From assembly GCF_014195485.1 (NCBI RefSeq), contig NZ_JACIBU010000001.1, positions 3,782,001-3,846,000 of the forward strand: a stretch of 64,000 bases of DNA, read 5' to 3'. How positions within the stretch are numbered: position 1 is the stretch's first letter; every line of letters begins with the position of its first letter. Source of the DNA: Modestobacter versicolor (GTDB taxonomy: Bacteria; Actinomycetota; Actinomycetes; Mycobacteriales; Geodermatophilaceae). Positions 51,528-62,675 of this stretch are shown here, piece by piece. The notes under the pieces were generated by a model. The model was not told the origin of the DNA, did not search any database, and worked only from the letters and a program-made list of their open reading frames with translations. A program made the translations under genes and the position numbers.

Positions 51528-53278
51528 ACCCCTCCACCGCCTTCGCCCGGGTGCTGGTCGACGAGCTGCTGCGCGGCGGCGTCACCGACGCCGTCGTGGC
51601 CCCCGGCTCCCGCTCCGCGCCGGTGGCCCTCGCGCTGGCCGACGCCGAGGCGGCCGGCCGGCTGCGGCTGCACGTCCGCATCGACGAGCGCACCGCCGCC
51701 TTCCTCGCCCTGGGGCTGGCCAAGTCCGCCGGGCGCCCGGTGCCGGTGCTCACCACCTCCGGGACGGCGACCGCCCACCTGCACGCCGCGGTGCTGGAGG
51801 CCGACGCGAGCGGGGTGCCGCTGCTCGCGCTGACCGCCGACCGGCCGCCGGAGCTGCGGTCGACCGGGGCGAACCAGACGATCGAGCAGCCGGGGCTCTA
51901 CGGCCGTGCGGTGCGCTGGGCCGCCGACGTCGGCACGCCGGAGCCCGGCCGCGAGGCGGCGCAGAACCGGTACTGGCGATCGCTGGTGGCCAAGGCGCTG
52001 CTGGTGGCCCGGGGCGAGCTGTCCGGCGACCCGGGGCCGGTGCACCTCAACCTCGCGCTGCGCGAGCCGCTGATGCCCGACGACGTCACCCCCGGCGTGC
52101 GGCCGCCGCTGCCCTCGGGCGACCTCGCCGGCCGGCCCGACGGTGCGCCGTGGACCGCGTCGGCCGGTGCCGCCGGCGGCGCCCGCAGCGCGCCGCTCAC
52201 CGCCGGCGAGGCCGACGCCGGCCGCACGCTGGTCGTCGCCGGGGACGCGCCCTCGGCGGTGGGGCGGGCGGCCGCCGTCGTCGCCGACCAGCGCGGCTGG
52301 CCGGTGCTCGCCGAGCCCAGCAGCGGGGCGTGGGGCGCGGCCGGCGCGGTGCGCGGGTCGGCGCTGCTGCTCGGCGCGCAGGAGTGGGCGGGGGCGCACC
52401 GGCCCGACCGGGTCGTCGTCGTCGGCCGGCCCACGCTGTCCCGCCCGGTCGCCGCGCTGCTCGCCGACCCGGCGGTGCGGGTGGAGACCTACGCCCCGTC
52501 CCCGCGCTGGGCCGACCCCGGCCGGGGCAGCGCGGTCGTGGGGAGCGCCGCGCTGGACCCGGGGCTGGCGCTGCGCGACAGCGGTCCCCGCGGTGACGCC
52601 GCCTGGAGCGCCGCCTGGGCCGACGCCGCGACCCGGGTGGGCCTGGCCGTCGACGCCGAGCTGGACGACGCCCCGGCGCGCGGGCTGACCGCCGCCCGGC
52701 TGGCCCGCGACGTGGTGGCCACCCTGCCGGCCGGGGCGCTGCTGGTGCTCGGCTCCTCGACGCCGGTGCGCGACGTCGACCGGCTCGCGGTGCCCCGGCC
52801 CGGGCTCACCGTGCTGGCCAACCGCGGGGTCGCCGGCATCGACGGCACGATCTCCACCGCCCTCGGGGCGGCGCTCGCGCACCAGGGCGCCGGCGGCGGC
52901 CGGGCGTTCGCGCTGATGGGCGACCTGACGTTCCTGCACGACCTCACCGGCCTGCTCACCGGCGAGGGGGAGGCGGTGCCCGACCTGACCGTCGTCGTCC
53001 CGGACAACGACGGCGGGGGGATCTTCGCCCAGCTGGAGCCCGGGCAGCCGCAGTACGCCTCGGCCTACCGCCGGGTCTTCGGCACCCCGCACGGCCGCGA
53101 CCTGGTGTCGGTTGCCCGGGCGCTGGGCTGGGCCGCCACGGCGGTCGGTGACCCCGGTCAGCTGGTGACCGCGCTGGGGGCGGGCGGGCCGCGGGTGGTC
53201 GTCGTCCGCACCGACCCCGCCGCCGATGCGGCGCTGGCGGTCCGGCTGCGCGACGTGGCGGCCCAGGCACTCGGGTGA
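51524..53278 (+). CDS. menD: SEPHCHC synthase
   Basis: A 584-residue ThDP enzyme. APGSRSAPVALALADAEA and RIDERTAAFLALGLAK are the MenD N-terminal signatures; GDLTFLHDLTGLL and VVPDNDGGGIF belong to the ThDP-binding half. It joins isochorismate and 2-oxoglutarate in menaquinone synthesis. A low-complexity Ala/Gly stretch lies near residue 210. Confidence 0.95.
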   Translation: MNPSTAFARVLVDELLRGGVTDAVVAPGSRSAPVALALADAEAAGRLRLHVRIDERTAAFLALGLAKSAGRPVPVLTTSGTATAHLHAAVLEADASGVPLLALTADRPPELRSTGANQTIEQPGLYGRAVRWAADVGTPEPGREAAQNRYWRSLVAKALLVARGELSGDPGPVHLNLALREPLMPDDVTPGVRPPLPSGDLAGRPDGAPWTASAGAAGGARSAPLTAGEADAGRTLVVAGDAPSAVGRAAAVVADQRGWPVLAEPSSGAWGAAGAVRGSALLLGAQEWAGAHRPDRVVVVGRPTLSRPVAALLADPAVRVETYAPSPRWADPGRGSAVVGSAALDPGLALRDSGPRGDAAWSAAWADAATRVGLAVDAELDDAPARGLTAARLARDVVATLPAGALLVLGSSTPVRDVDRLAVPRPGLTVLANRGVAGIDGTISTALGAALAHQGAGGGRAFALMGDLTFLHDLTGLLTGEGEAVPDLTVVVPDNDGGGIFAQLEPGQPQYASAYRRVFGTPHGRDLVSVARALGWAATAVGDPGQLVTALGAGGPRVVVVRTDPAADAALAVRLRDVAAQALG

Positions 53279-53296
53279 TCTCCGGCGGGTCCCTTC

Positions 53297-55975
53297 TCAG
53301 GCCTGGGCGAGCGGCCGGGGAGCCCGCTGCCCGAGCAGCAGCAGCTCGGCGTCGGCCTCCTCGAGCGGCCGGGAGAACAGGTAGCCCTGGGCCAGGTCGC
53401 ACCGCTCGGCGCGCAGCCGGTCGCGCTGGGCGGTGGTCTCCACGCCCTCGGCCACGACCTCCAGGCGGAGCGTGCGGCCCAGCTGGACCAGGCCGTGCAC
53501 GATCGCCGCGTCGTCGGCCGAGCCGTCGAGCAGGGTGACGAACGAGCGGTCGATCTTGAGCACGTCGACGTCGAACTGGCGCAGGTAGCTCAGCGACGAG
53601 TAGCCGGTGCCGAAGTCGTCCAGCGCCAGCCGGACGCCGAGCGCGCGCAGCTCGGCGAGCCGCTCGGCCACCGCGGCCGGGTCGGTGACCAGCGCGGTCT
53701 CGGTGACCTCCAGGACCAGCGCGGACGGCGCGAGCCCGCTGGCGGTGAGCGCCTCGGCGACGTGCTGCAGGAGGGTGCCGCCGACGAGCTGCCGGGCCGA
53801 GACGTTGACCGCCATCGACAGCGGGCGGCCCGGGTGGGCGCGCTGCCACCGGGCGGCGGTGCGGGTGGCCTCGGCGAGCACCCAGCGGCCGATCGCGACG
53901 ATCTCGCCGGACTCCTCGGCGACCGGGACGAACCGGTCCGGCCCGACGGCGCCGAGGGTCGGGTGCTGCCAGCGGAGCAGCGCCTCGAAGCCGACGACCT
54001 GCTCGTCCTGCAGGTCGACGACGGGCTGGTAGGTCAGCCGCAGCTGCCCGGCGGCCAGCGCACCGGCGAGCTCGCGCTCCAGCTCGATGCGCTGCAGGGC
54101 GGCGGTGCGCATGTCGGGGTCGAAGACCACCCACTGGGCGCGGCCGGCGGCCTTGGCGCGGTACATGGCGATGTCGGCGTCCCGGAACAGCGACAGCGGG
54201 GTGGCCTCGGGCTCGGCGACGACGATGCCGATGCTGGCGGCCACGGTGACCTTGTGCCCGCCCAGGTCGACCGGCTCGCTGATCACCTCGAGCAGCCGCT
54301 GCGCGAGCGCGGCCGCCTCGGGCAGCCCGCCGGTGGTGTCGTCGACCAGGACGGCGAACTCGTCGCCGCCCAGCCGGGCGACGGTGTCCGCCGACCGGAC
54401 GACGCCCAGCAGCCGCGCGCCGATCGCGCACAGCAGCTGGTCGCCGGCGAGGTGGCCGATGCTGTCGTTGACGTCCTTGAAGCCGTCCAGGTCCAGGCAG
54501 AGCACGATCGGCGGGCTGCCGGTGCGGCCGGCCCGGCGCAGCGCCTGCTCGGTGTGGTCCAGGAACAGCGAGCGGTTGGCCAGCCCGGTCAGGCCGTCGT
54601 AGAAGGCCTGGTGGGCCAGCTCGCGCTCGGCCAGGGTGCGGGCCGTGGTGTCGTAGAGGCTGACGACGATCCCCGCGACGTCCGCGTCGTCCAGCAGGTT
54701 CACCGCCCGGCCGCCGAGCCAGAAGGGGCTCCCGTCCGGGCGCCGTCCCTCGAGCTCCAGCTCGACCGGCACACCGGGCTGGGCGACGCTGCGGGCCAGC
54801 AGCAGCCGGGTGGCGTCGGGGTCGCCGCCGACCTGCCCGACCAGCGCCGCCAGCTCGACGCCGGCGGTCGCGTCGGCGCCGAAGGAGCGGGACAGCGACC
54901 CGGAGTCGGCGGTCAGCCGGCCCTCGACGTCGACGACCGCGACGGCGTCGGAGGAGTTGACCGCCAGCGCCTCCGAGCGGCGGGCCTGCGAGCGGACGAC
55001 CGCCCAGGCCCGCTCGCCGTCCAGGGCGACCAGCCGGGTGCGGATCGAGATGAGCACGAGGAGCACGCCCCAGACCACCAGGCCGGGGACCGGGTTGACG
55101 TCGATGCCCTCCCGCCAGGCGAAGAGCTCGACCAGCGCGGGGGCGGTGAACGGCGCGACGTTGATGGCCATCCGCCAGGGGCCGTTGCCGGGGCCGCGGT
55201 CGGTGGCGGGGTCCTCGGTGCCCGACTGGGGCACCCAGGGCACCGCGGCCATGAGCACGACGCCGAGCAGCCAGCCGCCGTCCAGCCAGCCGGCCACGGT
55301 GTCGGCGGAGGCGAGGAGCAGCCAGCCCAGGTCCGCGCCCATCCAGCACGCCATGCCGAGCAGCACCAGCGCCACCACCGGCCGGACGCGGCCGTGCAGC
55401 ACCAGGCGCCACGCCATCAGGCCGATGACGACCGCGTCCAGCACCGGGTAGGCGACGAAGGCGGCCCGGGCGGTGGGGGAGAGGCCGTGGTCGGCCAGGG
55501 TCGCCGTCACCGACGTCTGGAAGACGACGAGCAGGGCGACGGAGAGGGCGGCCACGCCGTCCAGCACCGCGTAGAGGCGTGCGCCGGGTCGGCGCCGGCC
55601 GCCGATGCGGCCGGTCAGCGCGATGCCGGCCATCGTGAGGTAGCTGGCCAGCCAGGCCACGTCGGCGATCGACACGTCGGGCGGGGAACCGGTGGCCCAG
55701 GTGAGGGCCTGCCAGAGCACGTCGCCGGCGGCGTTGAGGGTCAGGGTGAGGGGCAGCCACGGGACCCGGCCACGGCGGTTCTGCGGCCGCCGGAGGTCGC
55801 CGGCCCAGGCGACCGCGGCGCCGCCGACGCTGATGACGAGGTAGAGCCAGTCGGCGAGCAGGCTGTCCGGCGCGAGCACCACGAAGCCCAGGGCCAGCAC
55901 CAGCAGGGCCACCAGCACACCCGGGGAGACCACGGCACGCGGCCGGATCGCGCGGAGGGTGCGGGGGGAGCTCAC
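53297..55975 (-). CDS. Membrane GGDEF-EAL protein with PAS domain
   Basis: An 892-residue protein. Residues about 15-320 hold eight or more membrane segments; a PAS-like domain spans about 335-455, GGDEF about 460-620 and EAL about 630-875. RLGGDEF is intact (near residue 535), with an inhibitory-site R-x2-D five residues before GGDEF. EAL-domain motifs FEALLRW, DDFGTGYSSLSYL, KIDRSF and AEGVET are all present. Both synthesis and breakdown of c-di-GMP are therefore possible. GTG 55975 is the only start codon in frame after the menF stop; it has a weak RBS. It sits between menF and menD. Confidence 0.9.
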   Translation of the reverse strand: MSSPRTLRAIRPRAVVSPGVLVALLVLALGFVVLAPDSLLADWLYLVISVGGAAVAWAGDLRRPQNRRGRVPWLPLTLTLNAAGDVLWQALTWATGSPPDVSIADVAWLASYLTMAGIALTGRIGGRRRPGARLYAVLDGVAALSVALLVVFQTSVTATLADHGLSPTARAAFVAYPVLDAVVIGLMAWRLVLHGRVRPVVALVLLGMACWMGADLGWLLLASADTVAGWLDGGWLLGVVLMAAVPWVPQSGTEDPATDRGPGNGPWRMAINVAPFTAPALVELFAWREGIDVNPVPGLVVWGVLLVLISIRTRLVALDGERAWAVVRSQARRSEALAVNSSDAVAVVDVEGRLTADSGSLSRSFGADATAGVELAALVGQVGGDPDATRLLLARSVAQPGVPVELELEGRRPDGSPFWLGGRAVNLLDDADVAGIVVSLYDTTARTLAERELAHQAFYDGLTGLANRSLFLDHTEQALRRAGRTGSPPIVLCLDLDGFKDVNDSIGHLAGDQLLCAIGARLLGVVRSADTVARLGGDEFAVLVDDTTGGLPEAAALAQRLLEVISEPVDLGGHKVTVAASIGIVVAEPEATPLSLFRDADIAMYRAKAAGRAQWVVFDPDMRTAALQRIELERELAGALAAGQLRLTYQPVVDLQDEQVVGFEALLRWQHPTLGAVGPDRFVPVAEESGEIVAIGRWVLAEATRTAARWQRAHPGRPLSMAVNVSARQLVGGTLLQHVAEALTASGLAPSALVLEVTETALVTDPAAVAERLAELRALGVRLALDDFGTGYSSLSYLRQFDVDVLKIDRSFVTLLDGSADDAAIVHGLVQLGRTLRLEVVAEGVETTAQRDRLRAERCDLAQGYLFSRPLEEADAELLLLGQRAPRPLAQA

Positions 55976-56046
55976 CGAGACTGCTTCGGCCGTACCCGGC
56001 GCGCTCTGGAGCCAGGGGCGCCCCCGGCGCCCCTTCCGGGTGAGCC

Positions 56047-57312
56047 TCAGTCCTCCAGGGCGGCCTGGAAGGCGGCGAGCTTGGCCTGGGTCTCGGCCAG
56101 CTCGGCGAGCGGGTCGGACCCGGCGACGATGCCGCAGCCGGCGAACAGCCGCGCCTGCCGGCCGTCGTCGGCGCCGGTCAGCTGGGCGCAGCGCAGGGCC
56201 AGCCCGAACTCGCCGTCGCCCCGGGAGTCCAGCCAGCCGACCGGCCCGGCGTACCGGCCGCGGTCCATGCCCTCGAGCTCGGCGATGACCCGGGCGGCCT
56301 GCGGCGTGGGGCTGCCGCAGACGGCGGCGGTGGGGTGCACGGCGCCGACCAGCTTGAGCAGGCCGGTCCGGTCGCCGTCCCGCTGGCGGCCGTGCACGTC
56401 GCTGGCCAGGTGCCGCACGTTGGGCAGGGTGAGGACGTCGGGCCGCTCCGGAACGTGCAGGTCGTCGACGAACGGGCGCAGCGCGTCGGCGAGGCTGGTG
56501 ACGGCGTAGGCGTGCTCGGCGTGGTCCTTGACCGACTCCTCCAGCCCGGCGGCGAGCCGGTCGTCGTCGGCGCCGGCGCCCCGCGGGGCGGTGCCGGCGA
56601 GCACCCGGGCGTCCAGCCGGCGGCCGGTGCGACGAAGCAGGAGCTCCGGGGTGGCGCCGAGCATGCCCTCGACGGCGAAGGTCCAGGTGTCGGGGAACCG
56701 CTCGGCCAGCCGCAGCAGCAGCCGGCGGGGGTCCAGCGGGCGGTCGGCGCTGACCAGCAGGTCGCGGGCGAGCACCACCTTGTCCAGCTCGCCGGCGTCG
56801 ATGCGCGCGACGGCGGTGGCGACCGCGCCGCACCAGGCCACCGGGTCCAGCGCCCCGTCGGCGTAGGCGAGCCGGCCGATCGAGGTGGCCGCCTCCTGCG
56901 GGGAGGTCTCGACGACGGCGCGGTCCTCGTCGGCCTCCCCGGTCACGGTCACCCAGGTCTGGCCGTCGCGGCGGCCCACCACGACCTCCGGGACGACGAA
57001 CACCGAGGTGCCCGCCGCCGGGTCGAACGCGATGGAGGCGAAGACCACCGGGCCGGAGCCGGGGACACCGAGCGGGTCCTCGGCCCGGGTGCGGGCGCAG
57101 CGGTCGGCCCACCAGGCGGCGGCCTCCTGCAGCGCGTCCGGGCCGGTGACCTCGAGCCGGTCGGCCTCGCCCCAGCCGACCAGGCCCTCGCCGCGGCGCA
57201 CCCAGGCGAGCGCGCCCTCGGCCGGCAGCAGGGTGAGCAGCGGGGTGCGGCGCGGACCGAAGGGCGTGGTCGTGACGGCGGCCGCGTCGGTGGTCTCGGC
57301 TGCGATGGTCAC
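56047..57312 (-). CDS. menF: Isochorismate synthase MenF
   Basis: A 421-residue chorismate-utilising enzyme. [54 protein letters not shown] and [12 protein letters not shown] are the MenF/EntC signatures. It converts chorismate to isochorismate, first committed step of menaquinone synthesis. The GTG at 57312 follows TACCCT by 6 bases (leaderless, divergent from menG). Confidence 0.94.
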   Translation of the reverse strand: MTIAAETTDAAAVTTTPFGPRRTPLLTLLPAEGALAWVRRGEGLVGWGEADRLEVTGPDALQEAAAWWADRCARTRAEDPLGVPGSGPVVFASIAFDPAAGTSVFVVPEVVVGRRDGQTWVTVTGEADEDRAVVETSPQEAATSIGRLAYADGALDPVAWCGAVATAVARIDAGELDKVVLARDLLVSADRPLDPRRLLLRLAERFPDTWTFAVEGMLGATPELLLRRTGRRLDARVLAGTAPRGAGADDDRLAAGLEESVKDHAEHAYAVTSLADALRPFVDDLHVPERPDVLTLPNVRHLASDVHGRQRDGDRTGLLKLVGAVHPTAAVCGSPTPQAARVIAELEGMDRGRYAGPVGWLDSRGDGEFGLALRCAQLTGADDGRQARLFAGCGIVAGSDPLAELAETQAKLAAFQAALED

Positions 57313-57318
57313 GTCTCC

Positions 57319-57343
57319 AGGGTAGGAGGCGCGCAGGTAGCGT
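57319..57343. promoter_or_regulatory. Divergent leaderless promoters of menF and menG
   Basis: Only 38 bp separate the two start codons. TACCCT (57324-57319, minus) lies 6 bases before the menF GTG, and TAGCGT (57338-57343, plus) 7 bases before the menG GTG. The two -35 regions must overlap the other gene's -10 or coding start. Confidence 0.55.
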
Positions 57344-57350
57344 CGCCGAC

Positions 57351-58067
57351 GTGGCGACCGGTGGACGACCTGAGACGGCGGGGACGCGCGCGGGGCTGGA
57401 CAAGCGCCCGGCCGACGTCGCGGCGATGTTCGACCGGGTGGCCGGCCGCTACGACGTGACGAACACGGTGCTCTCCGGGGGCCTGGACGCCGGCTGGCGC
57501 CGGGCCACCCGCGAGGCGCTGGGGGCGCGACCGGGGTCGACGGTGCTCGACGTCGCGGCCGGCACCGCGGTCTCCACCGTCGAGCTCGCCGCCGGCGGCG
57601 TGCACGCGATCGCCTGCGACTTCTCGCAGGGGATGCTGCGCGCCGGGGCCGCGCGGGCGGTGCCCAAGGTCGCCGGTGACGCGATGGCGCTGCCGCTGGC
57701 CGACCAGAGCGTGGACGGCGTCGTCATCTCCTTCGGCCTGCGCAACGTGGCCGACCCGGTCGCGGCGCTGCGGGAGTTCTCCCGGGTCACCCGGCCCGGC
57801 GGCACGCTGGTGGTCTGCGAGTTCTCCAGCCCGGTGTGGGGGCCGTTCCGCACCGTCTACACCGAGTACCTGATGCGGGCGCTGCCGGCGATCGCCCGGG
57901 TGGTGAGCAGCAACCCGGAGGCCTACGTCTACCTGGCCGAGTCGATCCGGGCGTGGCCGCAGCAGCCGGAGCTGGCGCGCTGGCTGCAGGAGGCCGGCTG
58001 GGGCGACGTCGCGTGGCGCAACCTGACCGGCGGCGTGGTCGCCCTGCACCGGGGCACCCGGATCTAG
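57351..58067 (+). CDS. menG: Demethylmenaquinone methyltransferase
   Basis: A 238-residue UbiE/MenG protein. [19 protein letters not shown] at the start, [16 protein letters not shown] for SAM and [18 protein letters not shown] for the family. It performs the last step to menaquinone. The stop TAG shares CTAG with the convergent APH-type gene. Confidence 0.95.
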   Translation: MATGGRPETAGTRAGLDKRPADVAAMFDRVAGRYDVTNTVLSGGLDAGWRRATREALGARPGSTVLDVAAGTAVSTVELAAGGVHAIACDFSQGMLRAGAARAVPKVAGDAMALPLADQSVDGVVISFGLRNVADPVAALREFSRVTRPGGTLVVCEFSSPVWGPFRTVYTEYLMRALPAIARVVSSNPEAYVYLAESIRAWPQQPELARWLQEAGWGDVAWRNLTGGVVALHRGTRI

Positions 58068-58963
58068 GCGTCCGCCAGCACCGCGGCGATCACCGCCTCG
58101 GGGTCTGACCGGTCCGCGGTCCCGGTCATCGCGGCGCGCAGGAGAAGCGCCTTCCACAGCGCCCAGCCGCGGCCGCGCGCCCAGGTCTCGGGGTCCAGGG
58201 CCAGCCCTCCTCGGAACGCCGTCCTGCTGCCGCCGTCGAACAGCGTCCAGGCGATGACCAGGTCGCACGCCGGGTCGCCGACGCCGCTGGTGCCGAAGTC
58301 GAGCACGGCGGCGAGCCGGCCGTCGCGGACCAGCAGGTTGCCGGCCGCCACGTCGCCGTGGAACCAGCGCGGGGGTCGCTCCCAGGTCGTGGCGAGTGCG
58401 CGGTCCCACACGGCCGTGACCGCTGCGCGGTCGACGACGTCGGACAGCACGTCGATCGCCCGGCGGGTCTCCGCGTCGTAGTGGGCGAGCGGGGCGCCAC
58501 GCCACCAGCTGTGCGGCCCCGGTGGTGGCCCGCCGCTCGCGTCCACCTGCTGCAGCGCGGTCAGGAAGGCCGCGACGTCGGCGGCGAAGGCGGTCAGGTC
58601 GGTGACGGCGGCGGTCCGGGCGTCCTCGCCGTCGAGCCACCGGTACACCGACCACGACCAGGGGTAGCCCTGGCCGGGAGCCCCCTGGGCCAGGGGGACG
58701 GGGACCGGCAGCGGCAGGTGCCGTGCCAGGTGGGGCAGCCAGCGCTGCTCCTTGCCCACCGCCGCGGCGTAGCCCTCGGCGCTGGGCAGTCGGACCAGCA
58801 TCTCCTCGCCGAGCCGGAAGGTGCGGTTGTCCCAGCCGCTCGACGTCACCGGGCGCACCGGCAGCTGTCCCCACTCGGGGAACTGAGCCCTCACCAGGCG
58901 CCGCACCAGCGGGACGTCGATCTGCACGGCCCGACCCTCCGGTGCGGCGCTCCAGGGCGCCAT
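58064..58963 (-). CDS. Aminoglycoside phosphotransferase (APH) family protein
   Basis: A 299-residue kinase-like protein. [13 protein letters not shown] is the Brenner motif with catalytic Asp, and [15 protein letters not shown] the metal-binding motif. [20 protein letters not shown] marks the N-terminal lobe. Most chromosomal members of this group are not proven resistance genes; the substrate is unknown. The ATG at 58963 gives the usual length; the frame is open further upstream. Confidence 0.82.
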   Translation of the reverse strand: MAPWSAAPEGRAVQIDVPLVRRLVRAQFPEWGQLPVRPVTSSGWDNRTFRLGEEMLVRLPSAEGYAAAVGKEQRWLPHLARHLPLPVPVPLAQGAPGQGYPWSWSVYRWLDGEDARTAAVTDLTAFAADVAAFLTALQQVDASGGPPPGPHSWWRGAPLAHYDAETRRAIDVLSDVVDRAAVTAVWDRALATTWERPPRWFHGDVAAGNLLVRDGRLAAVLDFGTSGVGDPACDLVIAWTLFDGGSRTAFRGGLALDPETWARGRGWALWKALLLRAAMTGTADRSDPEAVIAAVLADA

Positions 58964-59072
58964 CGGATTCCACCGAGCGACGCCGGTGACGAGTGCCCAC
59001 TCGTCGGGGTCTCCACGCGGGGCGATGCCCAGAGGACTGCGCAACGGGCGAGGCGAGGAGCAGGGTCGGCGC

Positions 59073-59228
59073 ATGACGACACCACCCACGCCGATGCCCG
59101 AGCCGCCCGGACCCTCGCCGTCCCCGATCGACCCGCTCCCGCCGCCGGAGCCGGCGCCCTTCCCGCAGCCGAGCCCGACCGACCCGACCGCCCCGCCGCC
59201 TGCCCCGTCCCCGGGACCGCTCACCTGA
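59073..59228 (+). CDS. Possible 51-residue proline-rich peptide
   Basis: ATG 59073 opens a frame of 51 codons of which 25 encode proline, mostly PSP, PPP and PxP units. There is no signal peptide and no recognisable family. GAGGAG lies about 12 bases upstream. It could be a real small protein or chance in C-rich DNA. Confidence 0.35.
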   Translation: MTTPPTPMPEPPGPSPSPIDPLPPPEPAPFPQPSPTDPTAPPPAPSPGPLT

Positions 59229-59306
59229 CCAGCAGGAACGGCCAGCCGGGACCCTCGGTGTGAACTCGGTCACCGGGGGTCCTGGTGTTCCGACGCCCCT
59301 CGGGCA

Positions 59307-59344
59307 TAGGCTTCCACCGCTCGACTTTGTGAAGTAGTTCACAA
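59307..59344 (+). promoter_or_regulatory. nuo promoter region with a perfect Rex operator
   Basis: The 18-mer at 59327-59344 equals the Rex operator TTGTGAA-N4-TTCACAA without mismatch. TAGGCT at 59307-59312 can be the -10, which would put the operator just downstream of the start point. The leader to nuoA is about 155 bases and holds no other recognised element. Confidence 0.88.
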
Positions 59345-59474
59345 GCGTCATCCCGGGGGTCCCCGGGCGTGGAGTGGAGGTCGTCCCGGTGGTCTGCACG
59401 ACGAGGTGCACACCGATCAGGGGCGGGTCGCCGGCTGGTCCGGTGCCCGTCCGCGGGTCGGTGGGCTGTCCCTG

Positions 59475-59837
59475 ATGCTGTCGAACTACGTGCCCCTCGT
59501 CGGGCTGTTCGTGCTCGCCGCCGGCTTCGCGCTGTTCTCGGTCACCGCGGCCCCGTTCATCGGCCCGCGGCGCTACAACCGCGCCAAGCTCGAGGCCTAC
59601 GAGTGCGGCATCGAGCCGGTCGACCAGCCGCTCACCGGTGGCCGCTTCCCGGTGAAGTACTACCTGACCGCGATGTTGTTCATCGTCTTCGACATCGAGA
59701 TCGTCTTCCTCTACCCCTGGGCCGTCGCCAACGAGCAGCTCGGGGTCTTCGGCCTGGTCGAGATGGCCGTCTTCATCCTCACCGTCTTCATCGCCTACAC
59801 CTACGTGTGGCGTCGCGGCGGGCTGGAGTGGGAGTGA
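59475..59837 (+). CDS. nuoA: NADH-quinone oxidoreductase subunit A
   Basis: A 120-residue protein with three membrane segments. [10 protein letters not shown] and [19 protein letters not shown] are the NuoA signatures. The ATG at 59475 gives the standard length. First gene of the complex I operon under a Rex operator. Confidence 0.95.
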   Translation: MLSNYVPLVGLFVLAAGFALFSVTAAPFIGPRRYNRAKLEAYECGIEPVDQPLTGGRFPVKYYLTAMLFIVFDIEIVFLYPWAVANEQLGVFGLVEMAVFILTVFIAYTYVWRRGGLEWE

Positions 59838-59869
59838 CCGTGCGTGCACCGAGGGACGGGGAGTCCTGA
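59834..59869 (+). other. Bridging mini-ORF, 11 codons, nuoA to nuoB
   Basis: GTG at 59834 overlaps the nuoA stop; its TGA (59867-59869) overlaps the nuoB ATG by one base. Confidence 0.3.
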
Positions 59870-60543
59870 TGGGCCTCGAGGAGAAGCTGCCCAGCGGCGT
59901 CCTGCTGACCAGCGTCGAGAAGCTGGTCAACTGGACCCGGAAGTCCTCGCTGTGGCCGGCCACCTTCGGGCTGGCCTGCTGCGCGATCGAGATGATGGCC
60001 TCCGGCGCCGGCCGCTACGACCTGGCCCGCTTCGGCATGGAGGTCTTCCGGGCCTCGCCGCGCCAGGCCGACCTGATGATCGTGGCGGGGCGGGTGAGCC
60101 AGAAGATGGCGCCGGTCCTCCGCCAGATCTACGACCAGATGCCCGAGCCGCGCTGGGTGCTCGCGATGGGCGTCTGCGCCAGCTCCGGCGGCATGTTCAA
60201 CAACTACGCGATCGTCCAGGGCGTCGACCACATCGTCCCGGTGGACATGTACCTGCCCGGCTGCCCGCCGCGGCCGGAGATGCTCACCGACGCCATCCTC
60301 AAGCTGCACCACAAGATCCAGCACGAGCCGCTGGGCGCCAAGCGGGCCGCGCAGCAGGCCGCTGCCCGGGCCGACGGCACCGCACCCGACCTGCACATCG
60401 AGATGCCCTCCAGCGTCCGCGCCGACAAGGCGCAGCGCCGGGCGTACGAGGAGGCGGCCGCCGCGGGCCGCACCGGTCAGTTCGCCATCGAGCAGCGCGG
60501 GGGCAACGCCGTCGTCCTGCCCGGGGCGGGGGCTCCGCGATGA
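59869..60543 (+). CDS. nuoB: NADH-quinone oxidoreductase subunit B
   Basis: A 224-residue protein. The N2 cluster ligands are C37, C38 (GLACCAIEM), C103 (GVCASSGG) and C132 (LPGCPPRPE). The C-terminal about 60 residues are a variable extension. Peripheral arm of complex I. Confidence 0.96.
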   Translation: MGLEEKLPSGVLLTSVEKLVNWTRKSSLWPATFGLACCAIEMMASGAGRYDLARFGMEVFRASPRQADLMIVAGRVSQKMAPVLRQIYDQMPEPRWVLAMGVCASSGGMFNNYAIVQGVDHIVPVDMYLPGCPPRPEMLTDAILKLHHKIQHEPLGAKRAAQQAAARADGTAPDLHIEMPSSVRADKAQRRAYEEAAAAGRTGQFAIEQRGGNAVVLPGAGAPR

Positions 60544-60626
60544 CGACGGGCGAGCGAGCATCGCAGGGAGCGCCAGCGACCGAGGAGCGGAACGAGCCCG
60601 GAGTCGAGCCGAGGTGGTTGCGATGA
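60540..60626 (+). other. Bridging mini-ORF, 28 codons, nuoB to nuoC
   Basis: ATG at 60540 forms ATGA with the nuoB stop; the frame is open for 28 codons (Glu/Arg/Pro-rich) and its TGA (60624-60626) forms ATGA with the nuoC ATG at 60623. The longest of the nuo bridges and the best candidate for a real small product. Confidence 0.4.
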
Positions 60627-61339
60627 CGGAGGCGGGGCCGGGGGCCGCGGCCGCGCCGTCCGGCGGGTTCCGCAAGGGCGCCTTCGGCGTCAGCGGCAGC
60701 GGCGACACCTCCGGCTTCGGTGGCCTGGTCCGGGTCGAGCCCGGCGGCGCCGTCGCGCTGCACACCACCGACCGCCCGTACGGCGGCTGGTTCGACGAGG
60801 TCACCGACGCCCTGATCGACGCGGTCGGCCAGGCGACCTACGACGCCGCCGTCCTGCGGGTGCTCGTCGACCGCGGCGAGATCACCTACTTCGTCGTCCG
60901 GGAGCACCTGCTCACGCTGGTCCAGGCGCTGCGCGACGACGACGCCCTGCGTTTCGAGCTGTGCAGCAGCGTCTCCGGCGTCGACTACGAGGACAGCGGA
61001 GGCCCGGTCGCGACGCCGGACCGACCGCGGCTGCACGTCGTCCACCACCTGACCTCGATGACCTACCGCCGCCGCATCCGGCTCGAGGTGGCGGTCACCG
61101 CCGAGGACCCGCACGTCCCCTCGGTCACCGGGGTCTACCCGACCGCGGACTGGCACGAGCGGGAGACCTGGGACATGTTCGGCGTCGTCTTCGACGGCCA
61201 CCCCCAGCTGACCCGGATCCTGATGCCCGACGACTGGGAGGGCCACCCCCAGCGCAAGGACTACCCGCTGGGCGGGGTCCCGGTCGAGTACAAGGGCGCG
61301 CAGATCCCCCCGCCCGACGAGCGCCGGAGCTACCGATGA
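60623..61339 (+). CDS. nuoC: NADH-quinone oxidoreductase subunit C
   Basis: A 238-residue protein. [20 protein letters not shown] and [19 protein letters not shown] are the NuoC (30 kDa) signature. ATG 60623 chosen; an in-frame GTG at 60614 is the alternative. Confidence 0.95.
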   Translation: MTEAGPGAAAAPSGGFRKGAFGVSGSGDTSGFGGLVRVEPGGAVALHTTDRPYGGWFDEVTDALIDAVGQATYDAAVLRVLVDRGEITYFVVREHLLTLVQALRDDDALRFELCSSVSGVDYEDSGGPVATPDRPRLHVVHHLTSMTYRRRIRLEVAVTAEDPHVPSVTGVYPTADWHERETWDMFGVVFDGHPQLTRILMPDDWEGHPQRKDYPLGGVPVEYKGAQIPPPDERRSYR

Positions 61340-61352
61340 CCGGGAGTGCGCG

Positions 61353-61356
<4 letters not shown>
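61336..61356 (+). other. Bridging mini-ORF, 6 codons, nuoC to nuoD
   Basis: ATG at 61336 overlaps the nuoC stop; its TGA (61354-61356) overlaps the nuoD ATG at 61353. Confidence 0.3.

Positions 61357-62671
<1,315 letters not shown>

Positions 62672-62675
<4 letters not shown>

Noticed and set aside
53495-56509. A 1004-codon open frame on the plus strand
   Set aside because: It is antisense to the GGDEF-EAL and menF genes, whose domains and motifs are certain. Its translation is Gln/Gly/His/Arg-rich, the usual product of reading high-G+C genes backwards.
58064-58963. Acquired aminoglycoside resistance gene
   Set aside because: Composition equals its neighbours, there is no mobile element, and the APH fold is common in chromosomal enzymes of unknown substrate.
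57309-59963. An 884-codon open frame on the minus strand covering menG, APH and nuoA
   Set aside because: No domain is recognisable, composition is shadow-like, and it crosses four well-supported genes.
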